A stretch of 64,000 nucleotides of DNA from Boudabousia tangfeifanii (lineage in GTDB: Bacteria > Actinomycetota > Actinomycetes > Actinomycetales > Actinomycetaceae), in assembly GCF_001856685.1 (NCBI RefSeq), contig NZ_CP017812.1, forward strand, positions 1,612,001 through 1,676,000. The letters run 5' to 3'. Shown piece by piece: positions 27,874 to 37,545 of this stretch; position 1 is the stretch's first letter, and every line of letters begins with the position of its first letter. Under the pieces are notes generated by a model that searched no databases, was not told the DNA's origin, and was given only the letters and a program-made list of their open reading frames with translations. Both the position numbers and the translations under genes were made by a program.

Positions 27874-29153
27874 GATGTTTCCTCAGTTTCTTGGCTCGTT
27901 TCCATCGATGGTAGACAAATTTGCACTTCGGTGCCTTGGGCTAGTCGCTTGTATTTGACCTGACCGCCATGATTTTGGGCGCGCTGCAGGAGTGAGTCGC
28001 GGATCCCGTGCCGGTCTGCCGGTACCTGTTGGAGCTGGGTTAGATCGAAGCCTTTCCCATGGTCGCGCACGAAAATTTGTAGCTCAGGGGTAGTTTCGAC
28101 ATACACACTATAGGGTGGGCTGGCGTGTTTGGCCGCGTTTGTCAGGGCTTCTTTCAGCAAGGAGGTAGCCACCGGCGCGATCTCTCCCACTGGCCGGTCT
28201 TGCGTAGTGACTACTTCAATCCGGCAGTTCCATTCGTCCTCGATTTGGGCGGCCACTTGTTCACAAAGTTCCCCAATATTTTGGGTTCGGGGGTCCTTAC
28301 TTTCTTGCTGGCCGAGGGCGGTTTCCTGCCTCAAACCGACCTCAGAAGCAAAATTGTTTGGACGATTTTGGGGCATTTCGCTGCGGTCTTTGCCTTCATA
28401 GAGCCAGGCACGTAGCTGTCGTTCTTCTCGGCGAGCAAGCGTGCGAACTTTTTGTTCATCACCTGCATTGCTTTGGATTAGGGCCAGAGTTTGAAGTACC
28501 GAGTCGTGTAGGTGCGCGGCAATATCAGCGCGTTGCCGATCGGCCACGGCTTTGGTTTCTACTTTTGAGATTTGGGTGCGGATTGTTTTCCATAGTGGAG
28601 CCCCGATCAGCACTATGGTGAAAAGAATGACCAAAAGAGTGAAAGCGATTTGAGCAAGTTCCCCAGGCTGATTGTTAGGCGCTAGCCAAACGATTAAGGC
28701 AACAACTACCAGGGTAATGCCAGTGCCAATCTGGGCCCAGTTGATGGTTTCTTTTCCTAGGTTTTGCCAAGCTAGCCAGATCCCAATAAAAATGACCAAA
28801 ATACTGGCCAAAGGTACTATCCCTTTGCTGGCAGGAGAAGGAACTACAGTACTCGCGATAATTGCCAGTGCACTGATTAAGGCCACCCCAGCTAGGGCTA
28901 GAAAGATTTGTCTGGTGACTTTCGTGGCTGGGGACTTTACGTGTGGCTCCTTCACGAGTGGTGCCGCCACCGTAATCCGCGACGCCTCTACCCGATTATC
29001 AGCGTTCGCACCTACCCAAGCTCCAGTATTGGCACCTTGTGGAGACCTCGACCATGAATCTGGAGGTATCTGACCGTATTTTCCGCGTGGAGGATTCCAC
29101 CCAGGAACCATGGCCCCAGGGTTTCCTGGCGGTAAATACGTTTGCTTTTTCAC
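27870..29153 (-). CDS. Sensor histidine kinase, HisKA_3 type
   Basis: The 427-residue protein has a Pro/Gly/Asn-rich cytosolic N-terminus of about 75 residues, four predicted membrane helices (about residues 83-195) with little outside, a dimerisation/phospho-acceptor helix (RADIAAHLHDSVLQTLALI, His in HLHDS) and a HATPase_c domain (LLKEALTNAAKHA, FVRDHGKGFDL). The near absence of an external sensor domain is typical of LiaS-like kinases that sense envelope stress inside the membrane. GTG 29153 is assumed as start; its ribosome site is unclear. Divergent from the PspC gene. Confidence 0.9.
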   Translation of the reverse strand: MKKQTYLPPGNPGAMVPGWNPPRGKYGQIPPDSWSRSPQGANTGAWVGANADNRVEASRITVAAPLVKEPHVKSPATKVTRQIFLALAGVALISALAIIASTVVPSPASKGIVPLASILVIFIGIWLAWQNLGKETINWAQIGTGITLVVVALIVWLAPNNQPGELAQIAFTLLVILFTIVLIGAPLWKTIRTQISKVETKAVADRQRADIAAHLHDSVLQTLALIQSNAGDEQKVRTLARREERQLRAWLYEGKDRSEMPQNRPNNFASEVGLRQETALGQQESKDPRTQNIGELCEQVAAQIEDEWNCRIEVVTTQDRPVGEIAPVATSLLKEALTNAAKHASPPYSVYVETTPELQIFVRDHGKGFDLTQLQQVPADRHGIRDSLLQRAQNHGGQVKYKRLAQGTEVQICLPSMETSQETEETS

Positions 29154-29190
29154 CCTTACAGTCTGCCATGCTTTGGCTTTTTTCTCGATT

Positions 29191-29241
29191 CCCTGAAGCT
29201 TTTACGGGGGCGAATCAGGGGTTTTTCAGGGGTGTCCCTGA
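29191..29241. promoter_or_regulatory. Candidate operator cluster in the PspC/kinase promoter
   Basis: The hexamer TCAGGG or its complement CCCTGA occurs four times in 51 bp (29191, 29215, 29226, 29236). The last two form the palindrome TCAGGG-GTGT-CCCTGA. The cluster lies in the 124-bp region between the divergent kinase and PspC genes and is the natural binding site for the LuxR-type regulator. Confidence 0.45.
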
Positions 29242-29277
29242 TACCGCTGGGGCCAACTTCCACGGGAGAATAGTTAC

Positions 29278-31035
29278 ATGACAAACAACGGCTATTACTC
29301 ACAGTCCCCGAAAGGGTTTTTTGATTCAATCCGCGCTAGCGGCTATTACCGAGCTTATCCTCGCGTGCTTGGTGGGGTCTGCTCGGGTCTTAGCCACCGC
29401 ATGGGCTGGGATTTGACGCTTTTGCGAATACTTTTTGTCTTAAGTTTGATTCCTGGTTTCGCTGGAGCCCTCGTCTATTTGGTGGCTTGGCTTTTGCTTC
29501 CCGAGGGCGCTACCGGCCGGATTCCAGCCGAGGACTTGTACTTTAAGATCAAGCACGATTCCAACACTTGGATCCCAGTGGGGATTGGCATTCTAGTGGT
29601 GCTCTTCTTCGCTGGCTTGGTCAGCTTGAATTTGCTACCGGTTATCTTCCTGATCGGATTATTTGTGCTGGTTCTTTGGTTGTGGCAAAAGTCCAATCAA
29701 GGCCAGTCCCCTTGGCCCCCATTCCAGGCTGGACCAAGCAATCCGAACCAAGGCCCACAGGGACCAAACGGATACCCGAACCAAGGTCCACAAGGGCCCG
29801 GCGGCAACCCAAACCAAGGCCCACAAGGCCCAGGTGGATACCCCTATCAGGCACCATACACACCAGGCCCAGCCCAGAGCTTCGATCCCGAAGGGGCTGG
29901 CACCACTTCCGAAACGTCGAATCCGTACCGGCCAGGATACGTGCCGACGCCAGCAAGCCCAGATCCCTCGATTCCAGATTCTGCCACCGGTTCTTCTGAC
30001 GCCGAGCCTTCCACGGCAGAAGAGCCGCAAGCAGAAAAACCTCAAACAACTGAGTCGACGATTAACCACGAAAGCGATTCAGCCACTGACCAAGATTCAG
30101 CCTCTCAGTTTCACCAGACGAAGGAGAACCCCATGTCGCAGCAACCTCCCTACCCAAATTCGTCGGAGGGTTTTGCCTACCGGCAGTCAGCACCTCAAGC
30201 TCCGCAAACCCCTTGGCAGAGCCGGCAAACACCCTCGGCCCGCTTCAATATGTTATTGCTGGCAGTGCTCTCTTTGTTCTACGCGATCTGCATTTGGTTC
30301 GGTAGTGGCAACCAAGCCGAGCCTGATAAGTGGCTCTTAATTGCTCTGTGCGGCACGATTGCGATTGTTGGCTTTGCTCTCATCACCATTGGAATTCGCG
30401 GTCAACGCGCTGGCGTCCTCGGGATTGTCGCCTGGATTGTCATGCCAATCTTTGTGATTACCGCCGGTTTAACGGGGATGGCAGTCAACTTCGAAACCCG
30501 CGATCTGGCCAAAACTGCGATGGAACAGTTAGCTCCAACCGATTCTGACACCACGATTTTTGGGGAACGAAAAATTTATGTGCCCAAGGATCGCAAGGTA
30601 ACTTACAAAGTAGAATTAAATGCCGGCGATATTGATTGGGATGAGGTTCCTGGGCAACTCGTCCTCGTCAATTACACTGGCACGGCCACCCAAAATGACG
30701 ACGACCAGCTAAGCGGAGTGAACTTGAAAGCAACCTTCACCAATGGTGATATTGCCGAGGCCGACACCTACCCCACTAGCACCATCACGGTTCGTGCCGG
30801 AAAGATTACTTTCTTGCCAGGTAATGACTCGACAGCCCCTACCCCAAAGCAACCGAAGGAGGGAAGCATGACTAGTCCCACCCCAGAACAGCCTAAGGAC
30901 AAGGTCAATCGACCAAGCGAAACCACCGAGTTGCCGCTGCCAACCCCAGGGCCGAAACCGGTTCCTCGTCCCGAACCGGTGAAGCCGACCCCATCGGTCG
31001 ACAGCCAACCAACTCCTAGCCAGAAAGTGAGCTGA
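29278..31035 (+). CDS. PspC-domain membrane protein with collagen-like linker
   Basis: The 585-residue protein begins with a PspC domain (RVLGGVCSGLSHRMGWDLTLLRILF then a membrane helix and WLLLPEG). Two more membrane helices follow near residues 95-135. A Pro/Gly/Gln region repeats the unit PNQGPQGPGG about three times, then comes an acidic linker to about residue 284. A second module has three hydrophobic helices near residues 325-405, a folded outer domain and a Pro-rich tail. ATG 30133 inside the frame has AAGGAG 7 nt upstream, so the second module may also be made separately. Likely the anti-activator or output of the adjacent two-component system. Confidence 0.85.
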   Translation: MTNNGYYSQSPKGFFDSIRASGYYRAYPRVLGGVCSGLSHRMGWDLTLLRILFVLSLIPGFAGALVYLVAWLLLPEGATGRIPAEDLYFKIKHDSNTWIPVGIGILVVLFFAGLVSLNLLPVIFLIGLFVLVLWLWQKSNQGQSPWPPFQAGPSNPNQGPQGPNGYPNQGPQGPGGNPNQGPQGPGGYPYQAPYTPGPAQSFDPEGAGTTSETSNPYRPGYVPTPASPDPSIPDSATGSSDAEPSTAEEPQAEKPQTTESTINHESDSATDQDSASQFHQTKENPMSQQPPYPNSSEGFAYRQSAPQAPQTPWQSRQTPSARFNMLLLAVLSLFYAICIWFGSGNQAEPDKWLLIALCGTIAIVGFALITIGIRGQRAGVLGIVAWIVMPIFVITAGLTGMAVNFETRDLAKTAMEQLAPTDSDTTIFGERKIYVPKDRKVTYKVELNAGDIDWDEVPGQLVLVNYTGTATQNDDDQLSGVNLKATFTNGDIAEADTYPTSTITVRAGKITFLPGNDSTAPTPKQPKEGSMTSPTPEQPKDKVNRPSETTELPLPTPGPKPVPRPEPVKPTPSVDSQPTPSQKVS

Positions 31036-31037
31036 TC

Positions 31038-31262
31038 ATGACTTCCCAGAATATGGAAACCGCTCAGGTACCAGTAGAGCAGGAAGATCGTAGTCTCAAC
31101 CCGTGGCCCATTTTGGGCGGGGTGGTGCTCTTGTTCTTCGCGATTGTGCCACTGTTGACCTTATTTGAACTGGCCGTTAACTGGACCTATATTTTCGCAG
31201 CGATCCCATTGACGATGGCGGTAATTTTCGTTTACCTCGCCTTCCAGTTCAAAAAAGAGTAG
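31038..31262 (+). CDS. Small two-helix membrane protein
   Basis: The 74-residue protein has an acidic N-terminus, two predicted membrane helices (about 24-44 and 48-68) and a basic end (FQFKKE). It starts 2 bp after the PspC gene stop and ends before a terminator, so it is the last gene of the PspC transcript. No family is recognised. Co-transcription suggests a role with the PspC protein at the membrane. Confidence 0.65.
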   Translation: MTSQNMETAQVPVEQEDRSLNPWPILGGVVLLFFAIVPLLTLFELAVNWTYIFAAIPLTMAVIFVYLAFQFKKE

Positions 31263-31272
31263 CTGCAACTAT

Positions 31273-31324
31273 AAACTAGGGTTCAGCCCGCCACCTTTGG
31301 CTCGGGTTGGGCCCTAGTTTTCTT
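31273..31324 (+). terminator. Intrinsic terminator after the PspC operon
   Basis: A 9-bp perfect outer stem (31273-31281 with 31312-31320) plus an inner CCCG/CGGG pairing is followed by TTTTCTTTG. It overlaps the leader of the next gene. Confidence 0.75.
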
Positions 31325-31338
31325 TGAAGGGAGTTGCG

Positions 31339-31989
31339 ATGAGTGAGCAGGTACGACCTCGGCTGGTGCTTTTCGATATGGATGACACTTTGGTAGTTAC
31401 TCGTGCCGTCAAATGGCAGCAGCATCAGTTCGTGGCCAAGGAAGAGTACGGTTTGGACTTGAGCGAAGAAACGTTGGCCCAGCATTGGGGTCAGCCTTTT
31501 GGCCCAATGCTTTCCGCGCTCTATCAGCAGGCGGCTCCCGAGGCAGAGTTGATTGCCAACTATCGCAAATACCATGATCTTTATCCGAAGTTGGAACAGC
31601 CCGGAGCTGTTGCTGGGGTGAAAGCGTTGCTCGCCGCTGGCTATCAGGTGGGGGTGTTAACTTCCATGATTAACGAGGTCGCCGCCGCCGATTTGGCCCG
31701 CATGGGGTTCCCGATTGATGATTTCGCCATGCTATTAGGTGCGGATAATACCGAGTTCCACAAGCCTGACCCTCGGGTATTTGCTCCAATTGCCGACTAT
31801 GCCAGCCAGCAAGGTTGGGATCTTTCCGAGGTCGTTTATGTTGGCGATGCCTTAATCGACGAGGTGGCCGCCAGTGGCGCCGGGCTAGGCTTTATCGGTG
31901 TCACCACAGGAATGGCTCAGGCGGAAGATTTTCCGGCCGGTACTCCGGTGTTTCCGGGAGTGGCTGCAGCTATCAACAGCCTGCTCTAG
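31339..31989 (+). CDS. HAD-superfamily phosphatase (PpaX/Gph-like)
   Basis: The 216-residue haloacid dehalogenase hydrolase of subfamily IA has motif I VLFDMDDTLV, motif II VLTSMIN, the lysine in EFHKPDPRVF and motif IV YVGDALIDEVAA. An alpha-helical cap lies between motifs I and II. Such enzymes dephosphorylate small phosphometabolites such as phosphoglycolate or pyrophosphate; the substrate cannot be named. ATG 31339 is chosen because GAAGGGAG lies about 6 nt upstream. Monocistronic. Confidence 0.88.
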   Translation: MSEQVRPRLVLFDMDDTLVVTRAVKWQQHQFVAKEEYGLDLSEETLAQHWGQPFGPMLSALYQQAAPEAELIANYRKYHDLYPKLEQPGAVAGVKALLAAGYQVGVLTSMINEVAAADLARMGFPIDDFAMLLGADNTEFHKPDPRVFAPIADYASQQGWDLSEVVYVGDALIDEVAASGAGLGFIGVTTGMAQAEDFPAGTPVFPGVAAAINSLL

Positions 31990-32025
31990 GAGGGCCGCAG
32001 GCAATACCAGCTTATTGAAAACATG

Positions 32026-32066
32026 AAGGTGGTGGGGTAAACCGATTTGGTTTACCCCACCACCTT
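32026..32066. terminator. Bidirectional terminator between HAD gene and poxB
   Basis: A perfect 18-bp inverted repeat (32026-32043 with 32049-32066) has a 5-nt loop. It separates two convergent genes and shares the core GGGGTAAACC with the mdh terminator. Confidence 0.85.
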
Positions 32067-32090
32067 TAGGTTTGCTCCTCGTCTAGCTAA

Positions 32091-33830
32091 TCAGAAACGG
32101 CGAGGGATATTGCGGAGGTTGGAGCGAGCCATAGACATGACTTCCCCGAAGCCACCGTTGAGGATTTGCTTGGACATGGCGAAAGCAAAGCCCTTGGCTT
32201 GTCCTAGTTCAATCTTTGGTGGGATGGAAAGGGCATTCGGGTCAGTGACGATGTCGATCAGACCCGGACCTGGCTTGCTGAGTTCTTCCGCCAGAACTTG
32301 TTCCAGCTTCTGCGGGTCAGTGACGCGCACTGCTGGAATGTCCATTGCCTCAGCAATGGCGGCAAAGTTCATTTCGTCGTTGGTGGTTCCGAAGTCGACT
32401 AGACCATCAACAATCATTTCGAGCTTAACCATGCACAGTGCCGAGTTATTGAAGACCACGGCCTTCACGTTGAGGTTTTGTGCCTTAATGGTCTGCAAAT
32501 CGCCCAGCAGCATGGAAAGACCACCATCACCACACATGGCAATTACTTGCCGCCCTGGGTCGGCTACTGCCGCACCGATTGCTTGTGGTAGCGCGTTTGC
32601 CATTGAACCGTGTAGGAAGGAGCCAATCACGCGGCGCTTGCCGTTAGGAGTAATGTAGCGGGCTCCCCACACATTACACATACCAGTGTCGATGGTGAAG
32701 ACGGCATCATCCGAGGCCGCCTCATCCAGCTTGACGGCAGCAAACTCTGGGTGGATCGGAACCAGCTTGGAACCGTCCTCGGTGTAGGCACCAACGACCT
32801 TATCCATCAGATAAGCCTGCGACTTGAGCTTCTTATCGAGCCAAGTACGGGAGGTCTTCTGCTCTACAAGCGGCAAGAGTGCATCGAGGGTTTCCTTCAC
32901 ATCAGCTTGCACCGAGATATCACAGCGGGTGCGGCGACCCAAGTGGAGCGGGTTGATATCGATTTGGGCGGTGCGAACCTTTTCTGGCAGGAAGGTGTTG
33001 TACGGGAAGTCGGTGCCCACCAAGAGCAGCAGGTCGGCTTCCTCCATGGATTCTTGCGCCGCCCCATAGCCGAGCAAACCGGACATGCCCACGTCGTATG
33101 GGTTATCCCATTGGATCCATTCTTTGCCGCGGAGCGAGTGCCCCACTGGGGAATGCAGTTTCTCAGCCAAGGCAATAACTTCGTCGTGAGCACCACGAGT
33201 ACCCGCGCCACAGAAGAGCATCACCTTATCGGCCTCGTTAATTGCCTGCGCGAGGTCCTTCAGGTCTTCTTCGTTCGGCAGCACGCGTGGTTTGCGAGGA
33301 TGTGCCATTGATAGGGCCTGACCCGAGGGCGCTTCTTCTTGGGTGACCGTCGACGGGATGGTTAGCACGGATACACCAGGGGCACTGAGTGCCGATTCGA
33401 TGGCAATGCGCGCAACGCGTGGCATCTGGTTCGGATCCGAAATCATTTCGGAGAATACCGAGCACTCGTTGAAAATACGATCGGGGTGGGTTTCTTGGAA
33501 GAACTGGGTACCGATCTGGGTAGCGGGAATGTGGGAGGCGATGGCCAAAACTGGAACACGGTTGCGCTGGCAATCGTAAAGTCCATTAATCAAGTGCAGG
33601 TTACCTGGGCCGCAAGATCCGGCACAAACTGCGAGTTTGCCGGTGATTTCGGCATCGGCTCCAGCAGCAAATGCAGCCACTTCTTCGTGGCGAACGTGAA
33701 TCCAACGAATTTTCTTGGAGCGTCGAATCGCATCAACAATGGGGTTTAGGCTGTCACCCACAATGCCGTAAACTCGCTCAACTCCTGCTTCTTCTAGCTG
33801 TTCAACTAGCATTTCTGCAACTGTGGCCAT
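32091..33830 (-). CDS. poxB: Pyruvate dehydrogenase (quinone) / pyruvate oxidase
   Basis: The 579-residue thiamine-diphosphate flavoenzyme oxidatively decarboxylates pyruvate to acetate and passes electrons to quinone (PoxB type), or makes acetyl phosphate (oxidase type). Family features are the N-terminal catalytic-glutamate segment IHVRHEEVAAFAAGADAE, the CAGSCGPGNLHLINGLYD loop, a central FAD domain and the TPP motif CGDGGLSMLLGDLQT. A C-terminal membrane-binding tail is short here. AAAGGAG lies before the ATG. Depends on TPP, whose precursor importer is encoded in the window. Confidence 0.9.
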   Translation of the reverse strand: MATVAEMLVEQLEEAGVERVYGIVGDSLNPIVDAIRRSKKIRWIHVRHEEVAAFAAGADAEITGKLAVCAGSCGPGNLHLINGLYDCQRNRVPVLAIASHIPATQIGTQFFQETHPDRIFNECSVFSEMISDPNQMPRVARIAIESALSAPGVSVLTIPSTVTQEEAPSGQALSMAHPRKPRVLPNEEDLKDLAQAINEADKVMLFCGAGTRGAHDEVIALAEKLHSPVGHSLRGKEWIQWDNPYDVGMSGLLGYGAAQESMEEADLLLLVGTDFPYNTFLPEKVRTAQIDINPLHLGRRTRCDISVQADVKETLDALLPLVEQKTSRTWLDKKLKSQAYLMDKVVGAYTEDGSKLVPIHPEFAAVKLDEAASDDAVFTIDTGMCNVWGARYITPNGKRRVIGSFLHGSMANALPQAIGAAVADPGRQVIAMCGDGGLSMLLGDLQTIKAQNLNVKAVVFNNSALCMVKLEMIVDGLVDFGTTNDEMNFAAIAEAMDIPAVRVTDPQKLEQVLAEELSKPGPGLIDIVTDPNALSIPPKIELGQAKGFAFAMSKQILNGGFGEVMSMARSNLRNIPRRF

Positions 33831-33905
33831 GGATGACTCCTTTGGTTAGTAACAATACTTACTTACCAAGTTACGCCCATCCATGGCCACTTGCAGGTCG
33901 AATTT

Positions 33906-35711
33906 TTACTTGCCGTAACGTTCTAATTCTTCGGCAATAATCGCATCGTCGAGCTTAACGAAGACTGGCTTTGGCTTCGAGATTGGAGTTCCAACCTTGA
34001 CTTCGCGCGGTCCCCAAGTTGGTACCTGGGTGTAGTCGCCAGTAATGATTGGATAATCGAGGTCGGAGCCGTCCTCGCGCTTGATGTCGAGGTCGATTAC
34101 TTCTTCGATGCGCGGCATAGGAGCCACGTTCCCTTCCCCACCAAGCACTTGGTCAATGGCATTGGCTGCGAATGGGAGGAATGGGCTGAGCATCAAGTTG
34201 AGGTCGTTAACTACGCTGGCCAAGGTGTGCAGGATGGTGGCGAGGCGTTCGCGCTGGCTTTCATCCTTGAGCTTGAATGGTTCGGTTTCGGTGACGTAGC
34301 GGTTTGCTTCGCCGACCAAACGCATGGCAGCGCCCAAAGCAGCCTTCTGGCGGTGCTTTTCGATCAGGCCACCGACCTCGGCGAATCCTGCCTTAACTTG
34401 GTCGAGGAGCTTCTGATCGATTTCTTCGAGGGCTCCAGGCTGCGGGATTTCACCAAAGTTCTTGGCGATCATGGCGGCGGTACGGTTGACGAGGTTGCCC
34501 CACCCGGCCACGAGTTCGGAGTTGGTGCGACGAACGAATTCGGCCCAAGTGAAGTCAGCGTCCGAGTTTTCGGGGCCGGCAGCACAGATGAAGTAGCGGA
34601 GGGCATCGGCCTGATAGCGGGCGAGCATGTCACGCACGTAAATGACGATGCCGCGCGAGGAAGCAAACTTCTTGCCTTCCATGGTGAGGAATTCGGAAGA
34701 GACTACCTCAGTTGGTAGGTTGAGTTTGCCGAGGTCGCCCGGTTCGCCACCCTTATCACCTTCACCGTTGTAGCCGAGCAGTTCGGCCGGCCAGATTTGG
34801 CTGTGGAAGACAATGTTGTCCTTGCCCATGAAGTAGTAGGACAGAGCTTCTGGGTCATTCCACCACTTGCGCCATGCTTCTGGGTCACCAGTTCGGCGGG
34901 CCCATTCGATCGAGGCCGACAAGTAGCCGACTACCGCGTCGAACCAAACGTAGAGGCGCTTACCGGGCTGGTCTTCCCAACCTGGTACTGGGATGCCCCA
35001 GTCGATGTCACGGCTCATCGCACGAGGGCGAATGTCTTGGAGGAAGTTCTGGCTGAACTTGATGACGTTTGGACGCCAAGTGCCGGACTTTTCACGATCA
35101 TCGAGCCAGGCAGAAAGCGCTCCAGCTAGGGCTGGAAGGTCAAGGAAGTAGTGATCAGTTTCGATAAACTTAGGGGTTTCGCCATCGATCTTTGACTTTG
35201 GGTTGATTAGGTCGGTGGGATCGAGCTGGTTACCACAGGCATCACACTGGTCACCACGGGCGCCCTCGGCCCCACAAAGCGGGCAGGTGCCTTCAATGTA
35301 ACGGTCTGGGAGGGTACGGCCAGTAGCTGGCGAGATGGCACCACGAGTGGTCTTAACGAGCATGTAGCCGTTATCGCGGACAGTTTCGAACATGGCAGCT
35401 ACCACCTGGTAGTGGTTGCCGGTGGTGGTGCGGGTAAATAGGTCGTAGGAAAGACCGAGGGCGACTAGGTCCTCGACGATTAGTCGGTTGTTTTTATCTG
35501 CAAGTGCTCGGGCGGTAATTCCTGCCTGGTCGGCGGCGACTAGGATCGGGGTACCGTGTTCGTCGGTACCGGACACCATGAGGACGTCGTGGCCAGCCAT
35601 ACGCATGTATCGGCTGAAAACATCCGATGGGACGCCGAAACCGGCGACGTGTCCAATATGACGTGGGCCGTTTGCGTACGGCCATGCTACTGCAGAAAGA
35701 ATTCGACTCAT
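33906..35711 (-). CDS. metG: Methionyl-tRNA synthetase
   Basis: The 601-residue class I synthetase has the HIGH motif as [10 protein letters not shown], a zinc knuckle [18 protein letters not shown] near residue 145, and a KMSKS-type loop written KKFASSRG, as is common in actinobacterial MetRS. The anticodon-binding helical domain follows; the C-terminal tRNA-binding (EMAP) extension is absent. No Shine-Dalgarno site is seen before ATG 35711. A TAGACT box ends 7 nt before it, so the mRNA is probably leaderless. Confidence 0.95.
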   Translation of the reverse strand: MSRILSAVAWPYANGPRHIGHVAGFGVPSDVFSRYMRMAGHDVLMVSGTDEHGTPILVAADQAGITARALADKNNRLIVEDLVALGLSYDLFTRTTTGNHYQVVAAMFETVRDNGYMLVKTTRGAISPATGRTLPDRYIEGTCPLCGAEGARGDQCDACGNQLDPTDLINPKSKIDGETPKFIETDHYFLDLPALAGALSAWLDDREKSGTWRPNVIKFSQNFLQDIRPRAMSRDIDWGIPVPGWEDQPGKRLYVWFDAVVGYLSASIEWARRTGDPEAWRKWWNDPEALSYYFMGKDNIVFHSQIWPAELLGYNGEGDKGGEPGDLGKLNLPTEVVSSEFLTMEGKKFASSRGIVIYVRDMLARYQADALRYFICAAGPENSDADFTWAEFVRRTNSELVAGWGNLVNRTAAMIAKNFGEIPQPGALEEIDQKLLDQVKAGFAEVGGLIEKHRQKAALGAAMRLVGEANRYVTETEPFKLKDESQRERLATILHTLASVVNDLNLMLSPFLPFAANAIDQVLGGEGNVAPMPRIEEVIDLDIKREDGSDLDYPIITGDYTQVPTWGPREVKVGTPISKPKPVFVKLDDAIIAEELERYGK

Positions 35712-35718
35712 GGGGTAC

Positions 35719-35724
35719 AGTCTA
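35719..35724 (-). promoter_or_regulatory. Predicted -10 box, leaderless metG mRNA
   Basis: TAGACT on the minus strand lies 7 nt before the metG ATG. A second TAGACT on the plus strand (35736-35741) lies back to back and could serve pncA. Together they form the inverted repeat CAGTCTA/TAGACTG (35718-35742). Confidence 0.4.
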
Positions 35725-35789
35725 GCGCGCTAAGGTAGACTGCTTCCAATGGTCGACTAAATGTCACAAGTTTCTGTGAAAGGTAAAAC

Positions 35790-36368
35790 ATGAAACGAGC
35801 ATTAATTGTAGTTGATGTGCAACCAACTTTTTGTGAGGGTGGCGCGTTGGCGGTAGCAGGCGGAAATGATGTGGCTGCTAAGATTCGCGATTTCGTGAAC
35901 GAGTATGCCTCACAATGGGACGTTTTGGTTTCTACGCAGGATTGGCATATTGATCCGGGCGACCATTTTAGCGATAACCCCGATTTTGTCGATACGTGGC
36001 CACCTCATGGGGTGGCGGGCACTCCTGAAGCGGAACTTCACGAGGCAATCGCTCCCCTCCCTTTTGATTTACAGGTTAAGAAAGGCGAGTATACTGCCGC
36101 CTATTCTGGCTTTGAAGGCAAGGACGAAAATGGCGTGTTGCTTGCAGATTTGTTGCGTGAGCATGGGGTCGAAGCTGTTGATGTGGTTGGGATTGCCTTT
36201 AGCCATTGTGTTTTTGAGACTGCTAAATCAGCATTTGAAGCAGGCTTTGCAACTAGAATTCTGCGGGATCTGACCGTTGGGGTTACGCCCGAGCTGGAGG
36301 CGCAAACTGAAGCAAAGCTAGCTGAACTTCAGATTCCTTATGTGCCGGCCCAAATGGCACTCAACTAG
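35790..36368 (+). CDS. pncA: Nicotinamidase
   Basis: The 192-residue isochorismatase-fold hydrolase converts nicotinamide to nicotinate for NAD salvage. The catalytic triad is visible: aspartate in ALIVVDVQPTF, lysine in LQVKKGEYTAAY, and nucleophilic cysteine in GIAFSHCVFETA. The metal-binding segment STQDWHIDPGDHF is intact. GAAAGG lies 7 nt before the ATG. Divergent from metG, with a strong terminator downstream. Confidence 0.93.
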   Translation: MKRALIVVDVQPTFCEGGALAVAGGNDVAAKIRDFVNEYASQWDVLVSTQDWHIDPGDHFSDNPDFVDTWPPHGVAGTPEAELHEAIAPLPFDLQVKKGEYTAAYSGFEGKDENGVLLADLLREHGVEAVDVVGIAFSHCVFETAKSAFEAGFATRILRDLTVGVTPELEAQTEAKLAELQIPYVPAQMALN

Positions 36369-36416
36369 CATCTGGGATTTTTCCGAGGGAACTGGAACGA
36401 AGTTGCTCGTAAATTT

Positions 36417-36475
36417 CTTAAACAAATAGCGCTACTAGCGACCTATGAAGGTGTTAGTAGCGCTATTTGTTTAAG
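36417..36475 (+). terminator. Intrinsic terminator after pncA
   Basis: A perfect 21-bp inverted repeat (36417-36437 with 36455-36475) has a 17-nt loop. It lies between pncA and the convergent rsmI gene and could act on both. Confidence 0.8.
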
Positions 36476-36580
36476 CTTCGTATGCAGCAAGATCTGTTTA
36501 GTTCGCAGGCAGGTTGACAGGCGAGAAAAGCAAATAGCCTGTCAGAGACCGTCCGGTGGAAGCTATCGGACTCTTGTGTC

Positions 36581-37447
36581 TTAGCCGTTTGCTTCAGAGT
36601 GTAGAACTGCCTCGTATAGTTCGTTTTTCGAGACCCCAGCTGCTGCGGCTACTTGTTTCACGGCAGCTTTGGTCTTAAGGCCGTCTTCTCTAAGTTCTTC
36701 AACTTGAGCAACCAGTTTTTCGATAGAAACTTCGGCCTCGGGGGCACCGGCTACGACTAGACTAATTTCACCTAGTACTTCGCCTTTGGTGGCGGCCACG
36801 AGTTCAGCAAGAGTCCCGCGTTTCACCTCTTCATAGGTCTTGGTAAGTTCGCGGCACAGAGCGGCTTTACGTTCGGCCCCAAAATGGTTAACCATTACTT
36901 CGAGTGTGCCGTGGACGCGCTTAGGGGATTCGAAAAACACCATAGTGCGTTCTTCTTTAGCTAGGGATGCGATCTGACGTTCGCGTGCGCTGTCTTTACG
37001 CGACAGGAAGCCTTCAAAGGTGAATCGATCTGTTGGGAGACCGGAAAGGGCTAGCGAGGTGAGAACTGCCGAGGGGCCGGGAATGACCGACATGGGAATG
37101 TTACGTTCCAACGCAATCTGGGTTAGGTTATAGCCTGGGTCGGAAACAGTGGGCATACCGGCATCAGAAATAACGAGGACGCGGGAGCCGTTCTGTGCGG
37201 CTTCAACTAGTTGTGCTGCTTTCTCTCGTTCGTTGTGCTCATGCAGGGAGATTAACCGACCGTTGATTCGTAGCTCGAGCCGATTCGCAAGGTTGAGTGC
37301 TCTACGGGTGTCCTCTGCCGCGACTAGATCCGCTTGGCTGAGGGCTTGCCTGAGACGACTAGAAGCGTCCAAGGTATTGCCAATAGGGGTACAAGCAAGC
37401 CAGATAGAACCGGCGGGTTGTACGGGAAGACTTCGCTGTGTATCCAT
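36581..37447 (-). CDS. rsmI: 16S rRNA 2'-O-ribose C1402 methyltransferase
   Basis: The 288-residue tetrapyrrole-methylase-fold enzyme methylates the ribose of C1402 in 16S rRNA using SAM. Motifs are LACTPIGNTLD at the N-terminus, VAAEDTRRALNL, HEHNEREKA, VISDAGMPTVSDPG and VIPGPSAVLTSLALSGLP. The C-terminal helical domain (KAAVKQVAAAAGVSKNELYEAV) is complete. It lies directly downstream of the rRNA operon on the same strand but is separated from it by hairpins. Confidence 0.94.
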   Translation of the reverse strand: MDTQRSLPVQPAGSIWLACTPIGNTLDASSRLRQALSQADLVAAEDTRRALNLANRLELRINGRLISLHEHNEREKAAQLVEAAQNGSRVLVISDAGMPTVSDPGYNLTQIALERNIPMSVIPGPSAVLTSLALSGLPTDRFTFEGFLSRKDSARERQIASLAKEERTMVFFESPKRVHGTLEVMVNHFGAERKAALCRELTKTYEEVKRGTLAELVAATKGEVLGEISLVVAGAPEAEVSIEKLVAQVEELREDGLKTKAAVKQVAAAAGVSKNELYEAVLHSEANG

Positions 37448-37545
37448 ATCTCTCTAACCTTAAAAATAAAACCGTGCCAATTCTAACAGGATAAATGAAT
37501 CTTAGTTTGGTTTTAAAAGTGGTGGACTTAGGGGATCAGGAATTA

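Noticed and set aside
29735-29870. Short direct repeats resembling a CRISPR or microsatellite
   Set aside because: They encode the in-frame Pro/Gly/Gln unit of the PspC protein linker, with no unique spacers.
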